From: Marinisporobacter sp.
GTDB lineage: Bacteria > Bacillota > Clostridia > Peptostreptococcales > Thermotaleaceae
Direction: 5' to 3'
Assembly: GCA_025210395.1 (NCBI GenBank)
Contig: JAOARV010000017.1
Coordinates: forward strand, 1-64,000
Length of the DNA: 64,000 nucleotides
Shown here: in pieces, positions 44,960-53,992 of the stretch
Layout of the letters: each line of letters opens with the position of its first letter
Numbering within the stretch: position 1 is the first letter of the stretch
Notes under the pieces: generated by a model
Seen by the model: only the letters and a program-made list of their open reading frames with translations
Told to the model about the DNA's origin: nothing
Databases searched by the model: none
Program-made: the position numbers and the translations under genes

Positions 44960-46624
44960 ATGAGAATCAATCATAATTTAATGGCAATGAATACCCATAG
45001 ACAAATGGGAATCAATACTGGAAATTCTTCAAAATCAATCGAAAAATTATCATCAGGATATAGAATCAACAGAGCTGGAGATGACGCAGCAGGTCTTTCT
45101 ATCAGTGAAAAAATGAGATCCCAAATCAGAGGATTAAACCAAGCAAGTAGAAATGCTCAAGATGGTATTTCCATGCTTCAAACTGCTGAAGGTGCCCTTC
45201 AAGAAACTCACGCAATCCTTCAAAGAATGAGAGAACTTGCAGTACAAGCATCAAATGATACAAACGTAGATGTAGATAGAGATGCTATTCAGGGTGAGAT
45301 CAGTCAATTAAAATCTGAAATAGATAGAATTGCTGATACTACTGAATTTAATACACAATCTTTACTTAAGGGAGATGGAAAAACTACTGTAGAAAGAATC
45401 GGTATTGGTGAGTTAAATGGTGCTGTTAAGAAAGGTATAACATCTCATAAAGAAGTAAGTCAAAACTTCCAAGTAAAAGCTGCCAGTGCTGCTAGTTTAA
45501 ATGGTAAAACAATACAAATAAATATGAATGGTGAGCAGATGACCGTTCGATTTGTTCAAGATAATGATTTAGAGGGAGATCACAACATAAAAATCGACAA
45601 TGGTACATTAACTGCAAATACTGTAACAATCCGTGTAAAGGGTGAGTTAGATTCATCAAAAGCAGATCCTGTTGCTGCTGATGTGAAGAAAGTACTTTCT
45701 GAAACAGTTGCAGAAGCATTAGATCAAATGATTGCTAAAAATGGCACGTTAAGTGGAAATGTCACAGTAAAATCAGATGGTACAGATAAAGTAACCCTTG
45801 AAGCAAAATCTAAAGAAGCTGGCGGAACATTATACGGAGCAAACGGAATGTTTGGTACTGCTAAAGCTAGTGGTGTTGGTACAGCAAACGCAGTTGCTGC
45901 AACGAGAGGGATTACAAGTCATAAATCCAATGCATCTGCTAACTTTACATTACTTGCAGCTAGTAAGATGATAGGTAAGGGCTTTACTATCGGAGATAAG
46001 CAATATGAATTCTATGATGCCAACAAAGGTCAATATAAGGGTGATGCAATAGGTATCAACATTAGAACAAGTTATGGTGCCGCAACTGCTGCTACTTGGC
46101 TGAAAAAACAATTAATCGGAGATAATTTTACAGTTTCAGCAGGAGGTACAAAAATCACTATTGTAGCCAATGCAAAAGGGGAAGCAGGAAATGGTACCAT
46201 CACTATGTCAGATGGTGCAGTAAAAGAAGAATTTGATGCAACCTTCCAAATTGGTGCCAATAAAGGTCAAACTATGGATGTTAAAATAGGAGATATGAGA
46301 GCAGATGGTCTTGGCGTTTCGGGCGTAGATTTATCTACCAAAGAAGGAGCACAAAAGGCAGTAGATACTATTGAGGCTGCAATTAAAAAAGTATCCACCC
46401 AAAGATCTAGTCTAGGTGCATATCAAAATAGATTAGAGCACTCTATCAAGAACTTAGATACGTCCTCAGAAAACTTAGTAGCAGCAGAAAGTAGAATCAG
46501 AGACGTAGATATGGCAAAAGAAATGATGAACTTCCAAAAGAACAATATCCTACAACAAGCTGCACAAGCAATGCTTGCACAAGCAAACCAAGCACCACAA
46601 GGTGTACTACAGTTATTAAGATAA
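44960..46624 (+). CDS. fliC: Flagellin 1
   Basis: 554 residues from the ATG at 44960 ([17 protein letters not shown]). The conserved D0/D1 N-terminus ([29 protein letters not shown]) and C-terminus ([34 protein letters not shown]...LLR) are intact. The centre (about 165-455) has two related beta modules, each opening with GITSHK. An upstream in-frame ATG at 44954 and a start at 44927 are less likely given the ribosome binding site. It is exported, polymerised and, judging from the downstream genes, glycosylated by Maf with a nonulosonic acid. Controlled by SigD and CsrA. Confidence 0.96.
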   Translation: MRINHNLMAMNTHRQMGINTGNSSKSIEKLSSGYRINRAGDDAAGLSISEKMRSQIRGLNQASRNAQDGISMLQTAEGALQETHAILQRMRELAVQASNDTNVDVDRDAIQGEISQLKSEIDRIADTTEFNTQSLLKGDGKTTVERIGIGELNGAVKKGITSHKEVSQNFQVKAASAASLNGKTIQINMNGEQMTVRFVQDNDLEGDHNIKIDNGTLTANTVTIRVKGELDSSKADPVAADVKKVLSETVAEALDQMIAKNGTLSGNVTVKSDGTDKVTLEAKSKEAGGTLYGANGMFGTAKASGVGTANAVAATRGITSHKSNASANFTLLAASKMIGKGFTIGDKQYEFYDANKGQYKGDAIGINIRTSYGAATAATWLKKQLIGDNFTVSAGGTKITIVANAKGEAGNGTITMSDGAVKEEFDATFQIGANKGQTMDVKIGDMRADGLGVSGVDLSTKEGAQKAVDTIEAAIKKVSTQRSSLGAYQNRLEHSIKNLDTSSENLVAAESRIRDVDMAKEMMNFQKNNILQQAAQAMLAQANQAPQGVLQLLR

Positions 46625-46661
46625 GTGAGAATCTAAATCTTTGATTTAGCCATTCGAACTT

Positions 46662-46860
46662 ACTCAGCGATCGAAGGGAGTCGAGTTTCCTTCAAAATCC
46701 AAAATTTAATTTGATATGAGTCGTAGTTTCCTTGAAGACTAACCTTCATTCACGGACGAATGATCAAACTCAGGGATGAGTAAACCAACAACAAAATAAA
46801 TTACAGCTCAGGGACGAGTTGATACGATCTATAAATTTTGCAGGACGCAAAAATATATAG
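46662..46860 (+). ncRNA. Array of five GGA-loop hairpins downstream of flagellin 1 (candidate CsrA decoy)
   Basis: Non-coding. Hairpins: CGA-AGGGAG-TCG (46672-46683, weak); TCATTC-ACGGAC-GAATGA (46746-46763); ACTC-AGGGAT-GAGT (46768-46781); CAGCTC-AGGGAC-GAGTTG (46804-46821); TTTTGC-AGGAC-GCAAAA (46836-46852), extended by CTATA/TATAG to 46829-46860. Every loop presents GGA. No terminator separates this from the flagellin stop, so it is probably its 3' untranslated region. I know of no such array described in Firmicutes. Confidence 0.6.
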
Positions 46861-46865
46861 GTGTA

Positions 46866-46967
46866 TTAATTCGTCTTCTTTTTTGGAAACACAAATAAGT
46901 ACTACCACGACCATGGGATAAGTGTAAGGAATAATTCCCTACTTATCCCATGAGAAGAAGAAATTAA
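46866..46967 (+). other. Large two-tier hairpin downstream of the array
   Basis: Inner stem CATGGGATAAGT (46912-46923) and ACTTATCCCATG (46941-46952), 12 perfect base pairs with a small GGAA/TTCC hairpin inside. Outer stem TTAATT+TCTTCTT (46866-46880) and AAGAAGA+AATTAA (46955-46967) with a two-base bulge. There is no T tract. It may stabilise the 3' end of the RNA or mark a processing site. Confidence 0.55.
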
Positions 46968-47146
46968 AAAAAGAAACAAAAATATGCTAAAAACCGCAAT
47001 ATTCTACAAGATTCGACAAAGAAAATTAGTATTATATATATGGTCTTATAAAACTGTATAAAAATAAATAGATGAGACTATACATATGGGACTAAAATTC
47101 CTATCAATTAAAAGACATCAAAAGTAAATTTCAAGGAGGACAATTT

Positions 47147-47320
47147 ATGTTAGTCATAGGCAGGAAGCCAGGAGAGTATGTAGTTATTAATAATAATATT
47201 AAGGTGAAGGTAGTCAAAAGCAACGATGGCGATCTAAGATTAGCTATAGATGCACCAAGAGAGATAAAAATTATCCGTGGTGAAATCTATGAAAAAGAAG
47301 TATTGCAAGAAGCAAAATAA
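47147..47320 (+). CDS. Second, short CsrA-family protein
   Basis: 57 residues: MLVIGRKPGEYVVINNNIKV, then a divergent middle, then APREIKIIRGEIYEKEVLQE. The length and the MLxIxRKxGE start and IRGEIY motif (RNA-contacting Arg retained) identify CsrA. It lacks the C-terminal extension found in the csrA at 43079, which in Bacillus is where FliW acts. AAGGAGGAC precedes the ATG. It lies between the two flagellin genes, surrounded by GGA hairpins. It is too short for a 60-residue cutoff. It may be a FliW-insensitive CsrA. Confidence 0.88.
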   Translation: MLVIGRKPGEYVVINNNIKVKVVKSNDGDLRLAIDAPREIKIIRGEIYEKEVLQEAK

Positions 47321-47331
47321 TTTCATCAAAT

Positions 47332-47403
47332 ACTCAGGGACGAGTTCATTTTATGATTCAGCAGGATGCTGAATGAATCATAAAATAAGCTCGTCCCTTT
47401 TTA
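47332..47403 (+). terminator. Long terminator of csrA2 containing two GGA-loop hairpins
   Basis: AGGGACGAG (47336-47344) pairs with CTCGTCCCT (47390-47398) and ATTTTATGATTCA (47348-47360) pairs with TGAATCATAAAAT (47374-47386), followed by TTTTT. Inside it, CAGC-AGGAT-GCTG (47359-47371) exposes GGA. Alternatively, its left edge alone folds as ACTC-AGGGAC-GAGT (47332-47345), the same unit as in the upstream array. Confidence 0.75.
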
Positions 47404-47482
47404 TTTTAATAAATATCAATTTTGTTATTTCAAAGCTTCACAGCATCCCGGGCGTTGTGTTGCTTTAAATAAATATAAAAAT

Positions 47483-47521
47483 GTGAGAAAGGATGCTCAC
47501 AAAATACAAAAATCAAGGAGG
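47483..47521 (+). promoter_or_regulatory. CsrA-binding hairpin and ribosome binding site in the flagellin 2 leader
   Basis: GTGAG (47483-47487), loop AAAGGATG, CTCAC (47496-47500), then the ribosome binding site AAGGAGG at 47515-47521. Same two-site layout as flagellin 1 but a different stem sequence. I found no SigD-type promoter close to this gene. Confidence 0.75.
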
Positions 47522-47529
47522 AAGAAATT

Positions 47530-49182
47530 ATGAGAATTAATCACAATTTAATGGCAATGAATACACATAGACAAATGGGAGTGAATCAAACAAACTCTTC
47601 AAAATCTATCGAGAAATTATCTTCAGGATATAGAATCAACAGAGCTGGAGACGATGCAGCAGGTCTTTCTATATCAGAAAAAATGAGAGCTCAAATCAGA
47701 GGTTTAGATCAAGCTTCTAGAAATGCTCAAGATGGTATTTCTATGATTCAAACTGCAGAAGGTGCTTTAAATGAAACACAAGCCATCCTTCAAAGAATGA
47801 GAGAACTTGCAGTTCAATCATCAAATGATACAAACGTAGGAGTAGATAGAGATGCAATCCAAGGTGAGATTGAACAATTAAAATCTGAAATCGATAGGAT
47901 TGCTGATACTACTGAGTTCAATACACAATCCTTATTAAAAGGAGACGGAAAAGAGAATCTTGAAAAATTAGGAGTAGCCACTTTAAATGGAATGGTAAAA
48001 GGTGGAACAACTACGCATACAGAAGTAAAGCAAGAAATTACTGCTGACAATGTTTCTGCTGCTAATATTAAAGGAACAACTTTAAAAACAACATTAAATG
48101 GACAAGAGATTACTATTAACTTTGTTGAGGATAATGGTTTAGAAGATGACCATAATATTAAAGTAGATACTGAGAATGCAACAGCAAATACTGTAACTAT
48201 ATATGTTAAGGGTAAATTAGATAGTGAAAATCCTACTCCAGATTCTGATAAAGCTCTTGGTGGAGCTATTACAGATGCATTAAATGCAGCTATCAGAAAA
48301 AATGATCATTTAAGTGGGAATTATTCTGTATCCAATGCAGATGAAGTAATAACTATAAAGGCAACAAGCAAAGATGCAGGTGGAGCATTCTATGGAGATA
48401 AAGGTGCTATAGCTACTACGCTAAATGCAGCAGCTATTACAGCAGAGGCTGATGGTAAACTAGGTATAACTACTCATGCGAAGGATGCTGAGGCTAGTTT
48501 TACAATTGGTGCAGTCGCTTCTAAAATGATTGGAAAAGGATTTACTCTTGGAGATAAACAATATGAATTCTATGATGCAGATAAAGGAGCATACAAAGGA
48601 GATGCAATAGGTATTAATGTTGCTACTGATGGTGATGCTGCTGCTGTTGCTACTGCTATTCAGAAGCAAGTATCTGGAGAAAACTTTACTATTACTAATA
48701 CTGGTGCAGAAGTAAACATCAAAGCATCTGCAAAAGGTGAAGCTGGTAATGGTAGTGTAAAAATGTTAGATGGTGGGGTACAAGAAGATTTTCAATCCAC
48801 TTTCCAAATTGGTGCAAATAGACAGCAAACAATGGATGTAAAAATTGGAGATATGAGAGCAGACGCTCTTGGAATCAAAGATATAGATTTATCAACTAGT
48901 GAAGGGGCCCAAAAGGCTGTAGATACAGTAGAAGATGCTATTAGAAAAGTATCTACACAAAGATCTGAACTTGGTGCATTCCAAAATAGATTAGAACATA
49001 CGATTAAAAACTTAAATACATCTTCTGAGAACTTACAAGCATCTGAATCAAGAATCAGAGATGTGGATATGGCAAAAGAAATGATGAATTTCCAAAAGAA
49101 CAATATATTACAACAAGCTGCACAAGCAATGCTTGCACAAGCTAATCAAGCACCACAAGGAGTACTTCAATTACTTCGTTAG
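47530..49182 (+). CDS. Flagellin 2
   Basis: 550 residues, close paralogue of flagellin 1: the N-terminal ~150 and C-terminal ~100 residues are nearly identical, while the centre differs but keeps the same two-module plan, including [22 protein letters not shown]. The origin is probably duplication with divergence of the exposed domain. It ends in a terminator; no close promoter was seen, so it may be read from an upstream start. Likely glycosylated by the Maf proteins that follow. Confidence 0.95.
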   Translation: MRINHNLMAMNTHRQMGVNQTNSSKSIEKLSSGYRINRAGDDAAGLSISEKMRAQIRGLDQASRNAQDGISMIQTAEGALNETQAILQRMRELAVQSSNDTNVGVDRDAIQGEIEQLKSEIDRIADTTEFNTQSLLKGDGKENLEKLGVATLNGMVKGGTTTHTEVKQEITADNVSAANIKGTTLKTTLNGQEITINFVEDNGLEDDHNIKVDTENATANTVTIYVKGKLDSENPTPDSDKALGGAITDALNAAIRKNDHLSGNYSVSNADEVITIKATSKDAGGAFYGDKGAIATTLNAAAITAEADGKLGITTHAKDAEASFTIGAVASKMIGKGFTLGDKQYEFYDADKGAYKGDAIGINVATDGDAAAVATAIQKQVSGENFTITNTGAEVNIKASAKGEAGNGSVKMLDGGVQEDFQSTFQIGANRQQTMDVKIGDMRADALGIKDIDLSTSEGAQKAVDTVEDAIRKVSTQRSELGAFQNRLEHTIKNLNTSSENLQASESRIRDVDMAKEMMNFQKNNILQQAAQAMLAQANQAPQGVLQLLR

Positions 49183-49197
49183 GAAGAGGACTTATAT

Positions 49198-49232
49198 GGG
49201 AGATATTAGTTAAGCTAATATCTCTCTATTTG
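49198..49232 (+). terminator. Terminator of flagellin 2
   Basis: GGGAGATATTAG (49198-49209) pairs with CTAATATCTCTC (49215-49226) with one G-U; the tail is TATTTG. Confidence 0.7.
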
Positions 49233-49286
49233 TATAAAAAACATTTTAAACAATATGATTAAATTTAGCTTTAAAGGAGTATAATC

Positions 49287-49538
49287 ATGAATCTAATTAA
49301 AAATATTGAAAAAATTCAAGAATATATATTTATGTATGATCTTGAAAAGATACAAAAGGAAATTATTCAATTCACCAATGATTTCTCATTTTTTTTGAGG
49401 AATATTTCTTCAAAGGATATAAATGTGTTTATGGAAATCTTTGAATATATCAATATAGCCATTAAAAATAAAGATTATCTTTTAATAGCGGATCTGTTAG
49501 AGTTTGAGTTAAAACCTTTATTAGAAAAAATGAACTAG
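49287..49538 (+). CDS. Small helical protein preceding the first Maf gene
   Basis: 83 residues, helical, no cysteine, no signal. A paralogue at 61834 shares the pattern 'f-E-Y-I-x-x-A-x-x-N-K-D-Y-L-L-x-A-D-L-L-E-F-E-L-K-P-L'. Both copies lie 0-12 bases upstream of a maf gene, so a dedicated partner or chaperone of Maf is a reasonable inference. I do not recognise a named family. Confidence 0.75.
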   Translation: MNLIKNIEKIQEYIFMYDLEKIQKEIIQFTNDFSFFLRNISSKDINVFMEIFEYINIAIKNKDYLLIADLLEFELKPLLEKMN

Positions 49539-49550
49539 GAGAGGTAAAAA

Positions 49551-52052
49551 ATGAGTTTGTATGCAGAAAATATACAATTTTTAAAAGAAAAGGCTAGAGG
49601 AGCCTATAATGCCATTGTTGAAAATCATCCTGTCCATCCTGTTAATATTGAAAAAACAGAGGAACGAAATAATTTTATCCTATCAAATGAGTATGCAAGA
49701 TGTTTTTTAAATAGTGTTTATGATCAAGAAAGAGAAATGAAGGAGATGTTTAAAGATGTAGCAGAGGATGCGGATACGATTATTGTATTTGGCTTTGGAA
49801 ATGGTAGTGCTTATGAATATATCAAAAATAATTTAAAGCACATTAAACATATTTATTTTATTGAACCAACGCCCCAAATATTTAACAAGGTTCTCGAATC
49901 TTATCCCTTTAAAAGTGCTGTTCTTGAAGGAAAAATCAATGTAACCATACGGATTAATATTCAAGATTCACAAATAGAGGATCATGTACTGGATATTATT
50001 AGAACAAGAATAAAGGTCAATATAGTATATCATCTATCTTATTGTTCGTTGTTTCAAAGACAATATGAAATCATTAAGAAAAGTATGTTGTCCTGGTTAA
50101 GAAATATAAAAATTAATATGGCTACATCAGCTGCGGGACAATATACATGGTTAATTAATACATTTGAGAATTTAAATAGAGAGTTTATCCCAGTAGAAAA
50201 GTTAAAAGAAAAAATAAAAAATAAGACAGCTATTATTGTTTCTGCAGGTCCATCCTTAGAAAAAAATATAGAGCTTCTTAAAAAAGTAAAGGATCATGGG
50301 TTGATTATTGCAGTAGGTAGTGCCATAAAAATTTTAGAAAATCGAGGGATTGTACCTCATTTTAGATGTGCTATTGATGGATTTCCGGAAGAAGAAAAAA
50401 TCTTTGATGGAATAGATTCATCATCTACTGCATTATTGTATGGGACAAGTTTATATAAAAATATTTTGCCAGAATATTATGGTGATAAATTTGAATTTGT
50501 TTTAGATGCAGATTTTTTAGCTCGTTATATCCATAAAAAAGCTAAAAGAGATATTTTATTGGTTCAAAGTGGATTTTCTATTGCAAGTATAACCCTAAAT
50601 TTATTGACGCAGCTAGAGGTAAAAACCATCGTTTTTATGGGGCAAGACCTTTGCTATACCAATAATGAATTATATGCAAAGGGCTCGTGGAAAGAAGAAA
50701 AAGTTGATGTTAATGATCAAAAATATATCAAAACAAAAGATGTATTTGGAAATGATGTATATACTATTAGACAGTTTTTAGGAATGAAACAAGCCATTGA
50801 GGGAATTATTAGAGAAAATCCTAATATAGAGTATATTAATGCAACACAAGGTGGATTAAGCATAGAAGGTACAATTAATAAAAACTTTTGTGAAGTATTA
50901 GATGAATTAGATGAACTGGTGAATATAAAAAAGAGTATAGAAGATATAAAAAGAGAATATAGTTTAAAGGACATGAAAGAGTATCAAGAGAAATTAAGTC
51001 ATGTTATGAGAGATATGGAAAAAAATTCTAAAAACATTGTGCAATTGTGCGAATACAAATTAAAAAAAATTAAAAGGATTGAGCGATACAAAAAAGGAGA
51101 AAAAAAGTTAAAAAAACTATACGCAGAATTAAATGAATTAGATGATTTTAGCAAAGAATTAGCGAACAATGAATTGTTCAATCAAGTAGTAGCAATAGCT
51201 TTGTCAGATAGGATTAATGCAATTGAAAAGAGTGGTTGTTTAAATGGGAATGAAATGTTGACGAAATTCAATGAAAAACAAAAATCCATCTATAGAAAAA
51301 CGTTAGAATATAAAACATATAGTGAAATCATAGCTATATTATCTAAACGTTTTTTAAGACAAAAGAAGATCAAGGAAAATTTTGTTGAAAAAGCATTATT
51401 TATTGTTCCTGCTCATGAAGGTGTGAAAGAAGAGCAGTATATTAAAAAAATAGGAAATATTCCATTAATGGGTCATACTATTAGAGAAGCAAAGAAAATC
51501 AGTGGTATAGATAAGGTGGTTGTAGCCACTGATAGTGATAAAATTGCAAATGTTGCGCAAACATTAGGTGCACAAGTACCGTTTATATTATCTAAAAATA
51601 ATCTAAGTATGATAGATCAAATCAAGGGGACTTTAGAACATTTGAAAAAAGAAGGACTTAATTACGAAGATGTTGTATTATTGCATCCAGAGTGGCCCTT
51701 AAGAACTTATGATGAAATGATAGAAAGTATTGCATTATACTTGGAAAATGATTGTGATACAGTGGTAAGTACGATAAAAATGAATGAAGCACATTGTTTA
51801 TATAAAAAAGTGAATGAAGAAGGTTTTTTGATAGATGATCAAGAAACAGAACTTATGGATATGAAGGAATTATATCAAGTAAATGAAGCTATATGTATTA
51901 CGAAAGTAAAAAACATATTAGAAAATAAATCTTTGTATGGAAAGAAAATAAAACCTTATATGCTAGAGGAAAAGCAATCTATGAGAGTGAATACGGAGTT
52001 GAAATTTAAACTTGTAGACATGTTATTGAATAAAGAAAAAGATGATCAATAA
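49551..52052 (+). CDS. maf: Motility accessory factor (Maf) flagellin glycosyltransferase fused to a degenerate CMP-sugar synthetase domain
   Basis: 833 residues. The N-terminal ~450 are a Maf/DUF115 (MptE-like) enzyme with VFGFGNGSAYEYIKNNL (about 78-94), IIVSAGPSLEKNIELLKK (about 225-242), FRCAIDGFPEE and FMGQDLCYTNNELYAKGS (about 363-380). These transfer nonulosonic acids to Ser/Thr of flagellin in the cytoplasm. After a coiled region (about 455-600), residues about 618-833 resemble NeuA/LegF cytidylyltransferases (ALFIVPAHEGVKEEQYIKKIGNIPLMGHTIREA, VVVATDSDKIANVA, LLHPEWPLRTYDEM), but the canonical ARGGSKG is AHEGVKE. The domain may bind CMP-sugar rather than make it. Confidence 0.88.
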   Translation: MSLYAENIQFLKEKARGAYNAIVENHPVHPVNIEKTEERNNFILSNEYARCFLNSVYDQEREMKEMFKDVAEDADTIIVFGFGNGSAYEYIKNNLKHIKHIYFIEPTPQIFNKVLESYPFKSAVLEGKINVTIRINIQDSQIEDHVLDIIRTRIKVNIVYHLSYCSLFQRQYEIIKKSMLSWLRNIKINMATSAAGQYTWLINTFENLNREFIPVEKLKEKIKNKTAIIVSAGPSLEKNIELLKKVKDHGLIIAVGSAIKILENRGIVPHFRCAIDGFPEEEKIFDGIDSSSTALLYGTSLYKNILPEYYGDKFEFVLDADFLARYIHKKAKRDILLVQSGFSIASITLNLLTQLEVKTIVFMGQDLCYTNNELYAKGSWKEEKVDVNDQKYIKTKDVFGNDVYTIRQFLGMKQAIEGIIRENPNIEYINATQGGLSIEGTINKNFCEVLDELDELVNIKKSIEDIKREYSLKDMKEYQEKLSHVMRDMEKNSKNIVQLCEYKLKKIKRIERYKKGEKKLKKLYAELNELDDFSKELANNELFNQVVAIALSDRINAIEKSGCLNGNEMLTKFNEKQKSIYRKTLEYKTYSEIIAILSKRFLRQKKIKENFVEKALFIVPAHEGVKEEQYIKKIGNIPLMGHTIREAKKISGIDKVVVATDSDKIANVAQTLGAQVPFILSKNNLSMIDQIKGTLEHLKKEGLNYEDVVLLHPEWPLRTYDEMIESIALYLENDCDTVVSTIKMNEAHCLYKKVNEEGFLIDDQETELMDMKELYQVNEAICITKVKNILENKSLYGKKIKPYMLEEKQSMRVNTELKFKLVDMLLNKEKDDQ

Positions 52053-52200
52053 AAGATGTAAATGCTATATGGATATATGCCATTTTTTTATTAAAGAAAT
52101 AGTTATTTTTTGTCGAGATTATAGATAAACAACTTGAAAACAAAAAAGAATGTTCATATCAGATAACTTTTGAAAAAAAGTATACAAAGAAAGTTAAGGA
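52053..52200 (+). promoter_or_regulatory. Possible SigD-like promoter of the nonulosonate operon
   Basis: TAAA (52092-52095) followed after 16 bases by GTCGAGAT, a two-mismatch version of GCCGATAT. Weak support only; it is in the right place ahead of six or more pathway genes. Confidence 0.3.
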
Positions 52201-53289
52201 ATGATGTGGTTGAAAACAAGTATAGAAAATTTGTTCATAAATTCTAAACATACGATGAAAGAAGCTTTAGAAGTGATAGATCAAGGCGCTAAAGGCGTTG
52301 TACTGGTTGTAGATGAAACAAAACGATTAATTGGAACAATAACAGATGGAGATATAAGAAGAGCTTTATTAAAAGGAAAATCACTAAAAGAAAGTATAGA
52401 AGATGTGATACATTTAGACCCTATTGTTGTTTATAATCATATGACAAAAGAAGAAATAAAGGAAATATTTATAAAAAAAGCAGTAAAACAGATACCGATC
52501 TTAAATGGTGAAGGAATAGTAGAAGATTTGATAAGTATTAATGACTTATTATTGCCTCAAGGGAAAAATAATTTAGTGATTATCATGGCTGGAGGATTAG
52601 GGACAAGACTTAAAGAATTGACACAAGAGATACCAAAACCTATGTTAAAAGTAGGACAAGATCCGATACTACAGCATATTATTAATAATTTTAAACAGTA
52701 TGGCTATAACAAAATAGTATTGTCTGTTAATTATAAAGCGGAAATTATAGAAAATTATTTTCAGGATGGTTATGCCCATGGCGTTAAGATAGAATATATA
52801 AAGGAACGAAAAAGACTTGGAACAGCAGGTGGAATAAGACTTGCAAAAGAATATATAGATGATCCTTTTTTTGTTATGAATGGAGATATATTTACTAATC
52901 TGAATATGGAACATATGATGAATTTTCATATAGAAAATAAATTTGATATGACTGTAGGAATAAGAAAGCATACTTTTCAAATACCTTATGGTGTAATCCA
53001 AGTGAAAAATCATTATATAAAAGAACTTCAAGAAAAACCAACGATTGATTATTTTATTAATGCAGGAGTATATTGTTTAAATCCAAATTTACTTGAATAT
53101 ATTCCAGAAAACGAGTATTTTGAGATTACAGATTTGATCAATATATGTATCGAAAAGGGTAAAAAGGTAGGGAGCTATGAAATCAATGAGTATTGGATGG
53201 ATATAGGAAGATTAGAAGATTATAATAAAGTGAATCAGGATGTTTATGATTTAATGTGTTGTGAAGAAGAAGGTGAAAAACGTGATTAA
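52201..53289 (+). CDS. ptmE: CBS-domain sugar nucleotidyltransferase, PtmE/LegE-like
   Basis: 362 residues. Two CBS motifs (about 1-115, with VVLVVDETKRLIGTITDGDIRRALL) precede a nucleotidyltransferase domain (about 123-350) with the signature MAGGLGTRLKELTQEIPKPMLKVG and the metal-binding MNGDIF. In Campylobacter PtmE makes GDP-glucosamine for legionaminic acid. The C-terminus (INEYWMDIGRLEDYNKVNQD) recurs in a pseudogene at 58.4 kb. It overlaps legF by 8 bases. Confidence 0.82.
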   Translation: MMWLKTSIENLFINSKHTMKEALEVIDQGAKGVVLVVDETKRLIGTITDGDIRRALLKGKSLKESIEDVIHLDPIVVYNHMTKEEIKEIFIKKAVKQIPILNGEGIVEDLISINDLLLPQGKNNLVIIMAGGLGTRLKELTQEIPKPMLKVGQDPILQHIINNFKQYGYNKIVLSVNYKAEIIENYFQDGYAHGVKIEYIKERKRLGTAGGIRLAKEYIDDPFFVMNGDIFTNLNMEHMMNFHIENKFDMTVGIRKHTFQIPYGVIQVKNHYIKELQEKPTIDYFINAGVYCLNPNLLEYIPENEYFEITDLINICIEKGKKVGSYEINEYWMDIGRLEDYNKVNQDVYDLMCCEEEGEKRD

Positions 53290-53992
53290 TAATAAAAAAA
53301 TAGTAGCAATCATTCCAGCAAGAGGTGGTTCAAAAGGTGTTCCTAAAAAGAATATAAAGTTACTGAACAACAAACCTTTGATTGCTTATACTATAGAAGA
53401 AGCTTTAAAGAGTAAATATATAGATAGAGTAATTGTGTCTACTGATGATCTAGAAATAAAACATATAGCTAAAAAATTTGGAGCAGAAGTACCATATTTA
53501 CGACCAGCAGAATTAGCTACAGATGATTCTCCGACAATAGATACAGTTATGCATATGGTAAAATTTTTAAAATATACTGAAAAATATCATTCAGAATATA
53601 TATGCTTGCTACAATGCACTTCTCCGTTAAGAACTTTTGAAGATATTGATAGAACTATAAAAAAAATGATTGATACAGGTATGGACGGAGCTGTATCAGT
53701 GTGCAAAGTAGAGGTGAATCCTTATTGGACAAATGTTTTTAATGGAGATAGATTAGAGTATTTTTTAGAAGAAGGTAAAAATATTACTAGAAGACAGGAT
53801 TTACCTAAAATATATCGAATAAATGGAGCTGTTTATGTTATTAAAATAGAAAGCTTAATAGAGATGAATACTTTAGAACCTGAAAATATAGCAGGTTGTG
53901 TGATGAGCGATGAAAGATCTGTTGATATAGATAATAATTTAGATTTTAATATAGCAGAAATATTCATGAAAGAAAGTGAAGATAATGCATAA
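53282..53992 (+). CDS. legF: CMP-legionaminic acid synthetase (LegF/NeuA family)
   Basis: 236 residues from the GTG at 53282 (after GAAGGTGAAAAA), giving MINNKKIVAIIPARGGSKGV; a GTG at 53261 lacks a ribosome binding site. The intact ARGGSKGVPKKN loop, STDDLEI, LLQCTSPLRTFEDI and late SVDIDNNLDF are the catalytic features. It activates the nonulosonic acid with CTP, supplying Maf. It overlaps legG by 8 bases. Confidence 0.9.
   Translation: MINNKKIVAIIPARGGSKGVPKKNIKLLNNKPLIAYTIEEALKSKYIDRVIVSTDDLEIKHIAKKFGAEVPYLRPAELATDDSPTIDTVMHMVKFLKYTEKYHSEYICLLQCTSPLRTFEDIDRTIKKMIDTGMDGAVSVCKVEVNPYWTNVFNGDRLEYFLEEGKNITRRQDLPKIYRINGAVYVIKIESLIEMNTLEPENIAGCVMSDERSVDIDNNLDFNIAEIFMKESEDNA

Noticed and set aside
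38100-49200. c-di-GMP riboswitch or CRISPR-like repeats in the flagellar region
   Set aside because: No GEMM-type core was seen, and the recurring CTCAGGGA(C/T)GAG units are short hairpins at irregular spacing without spacers.
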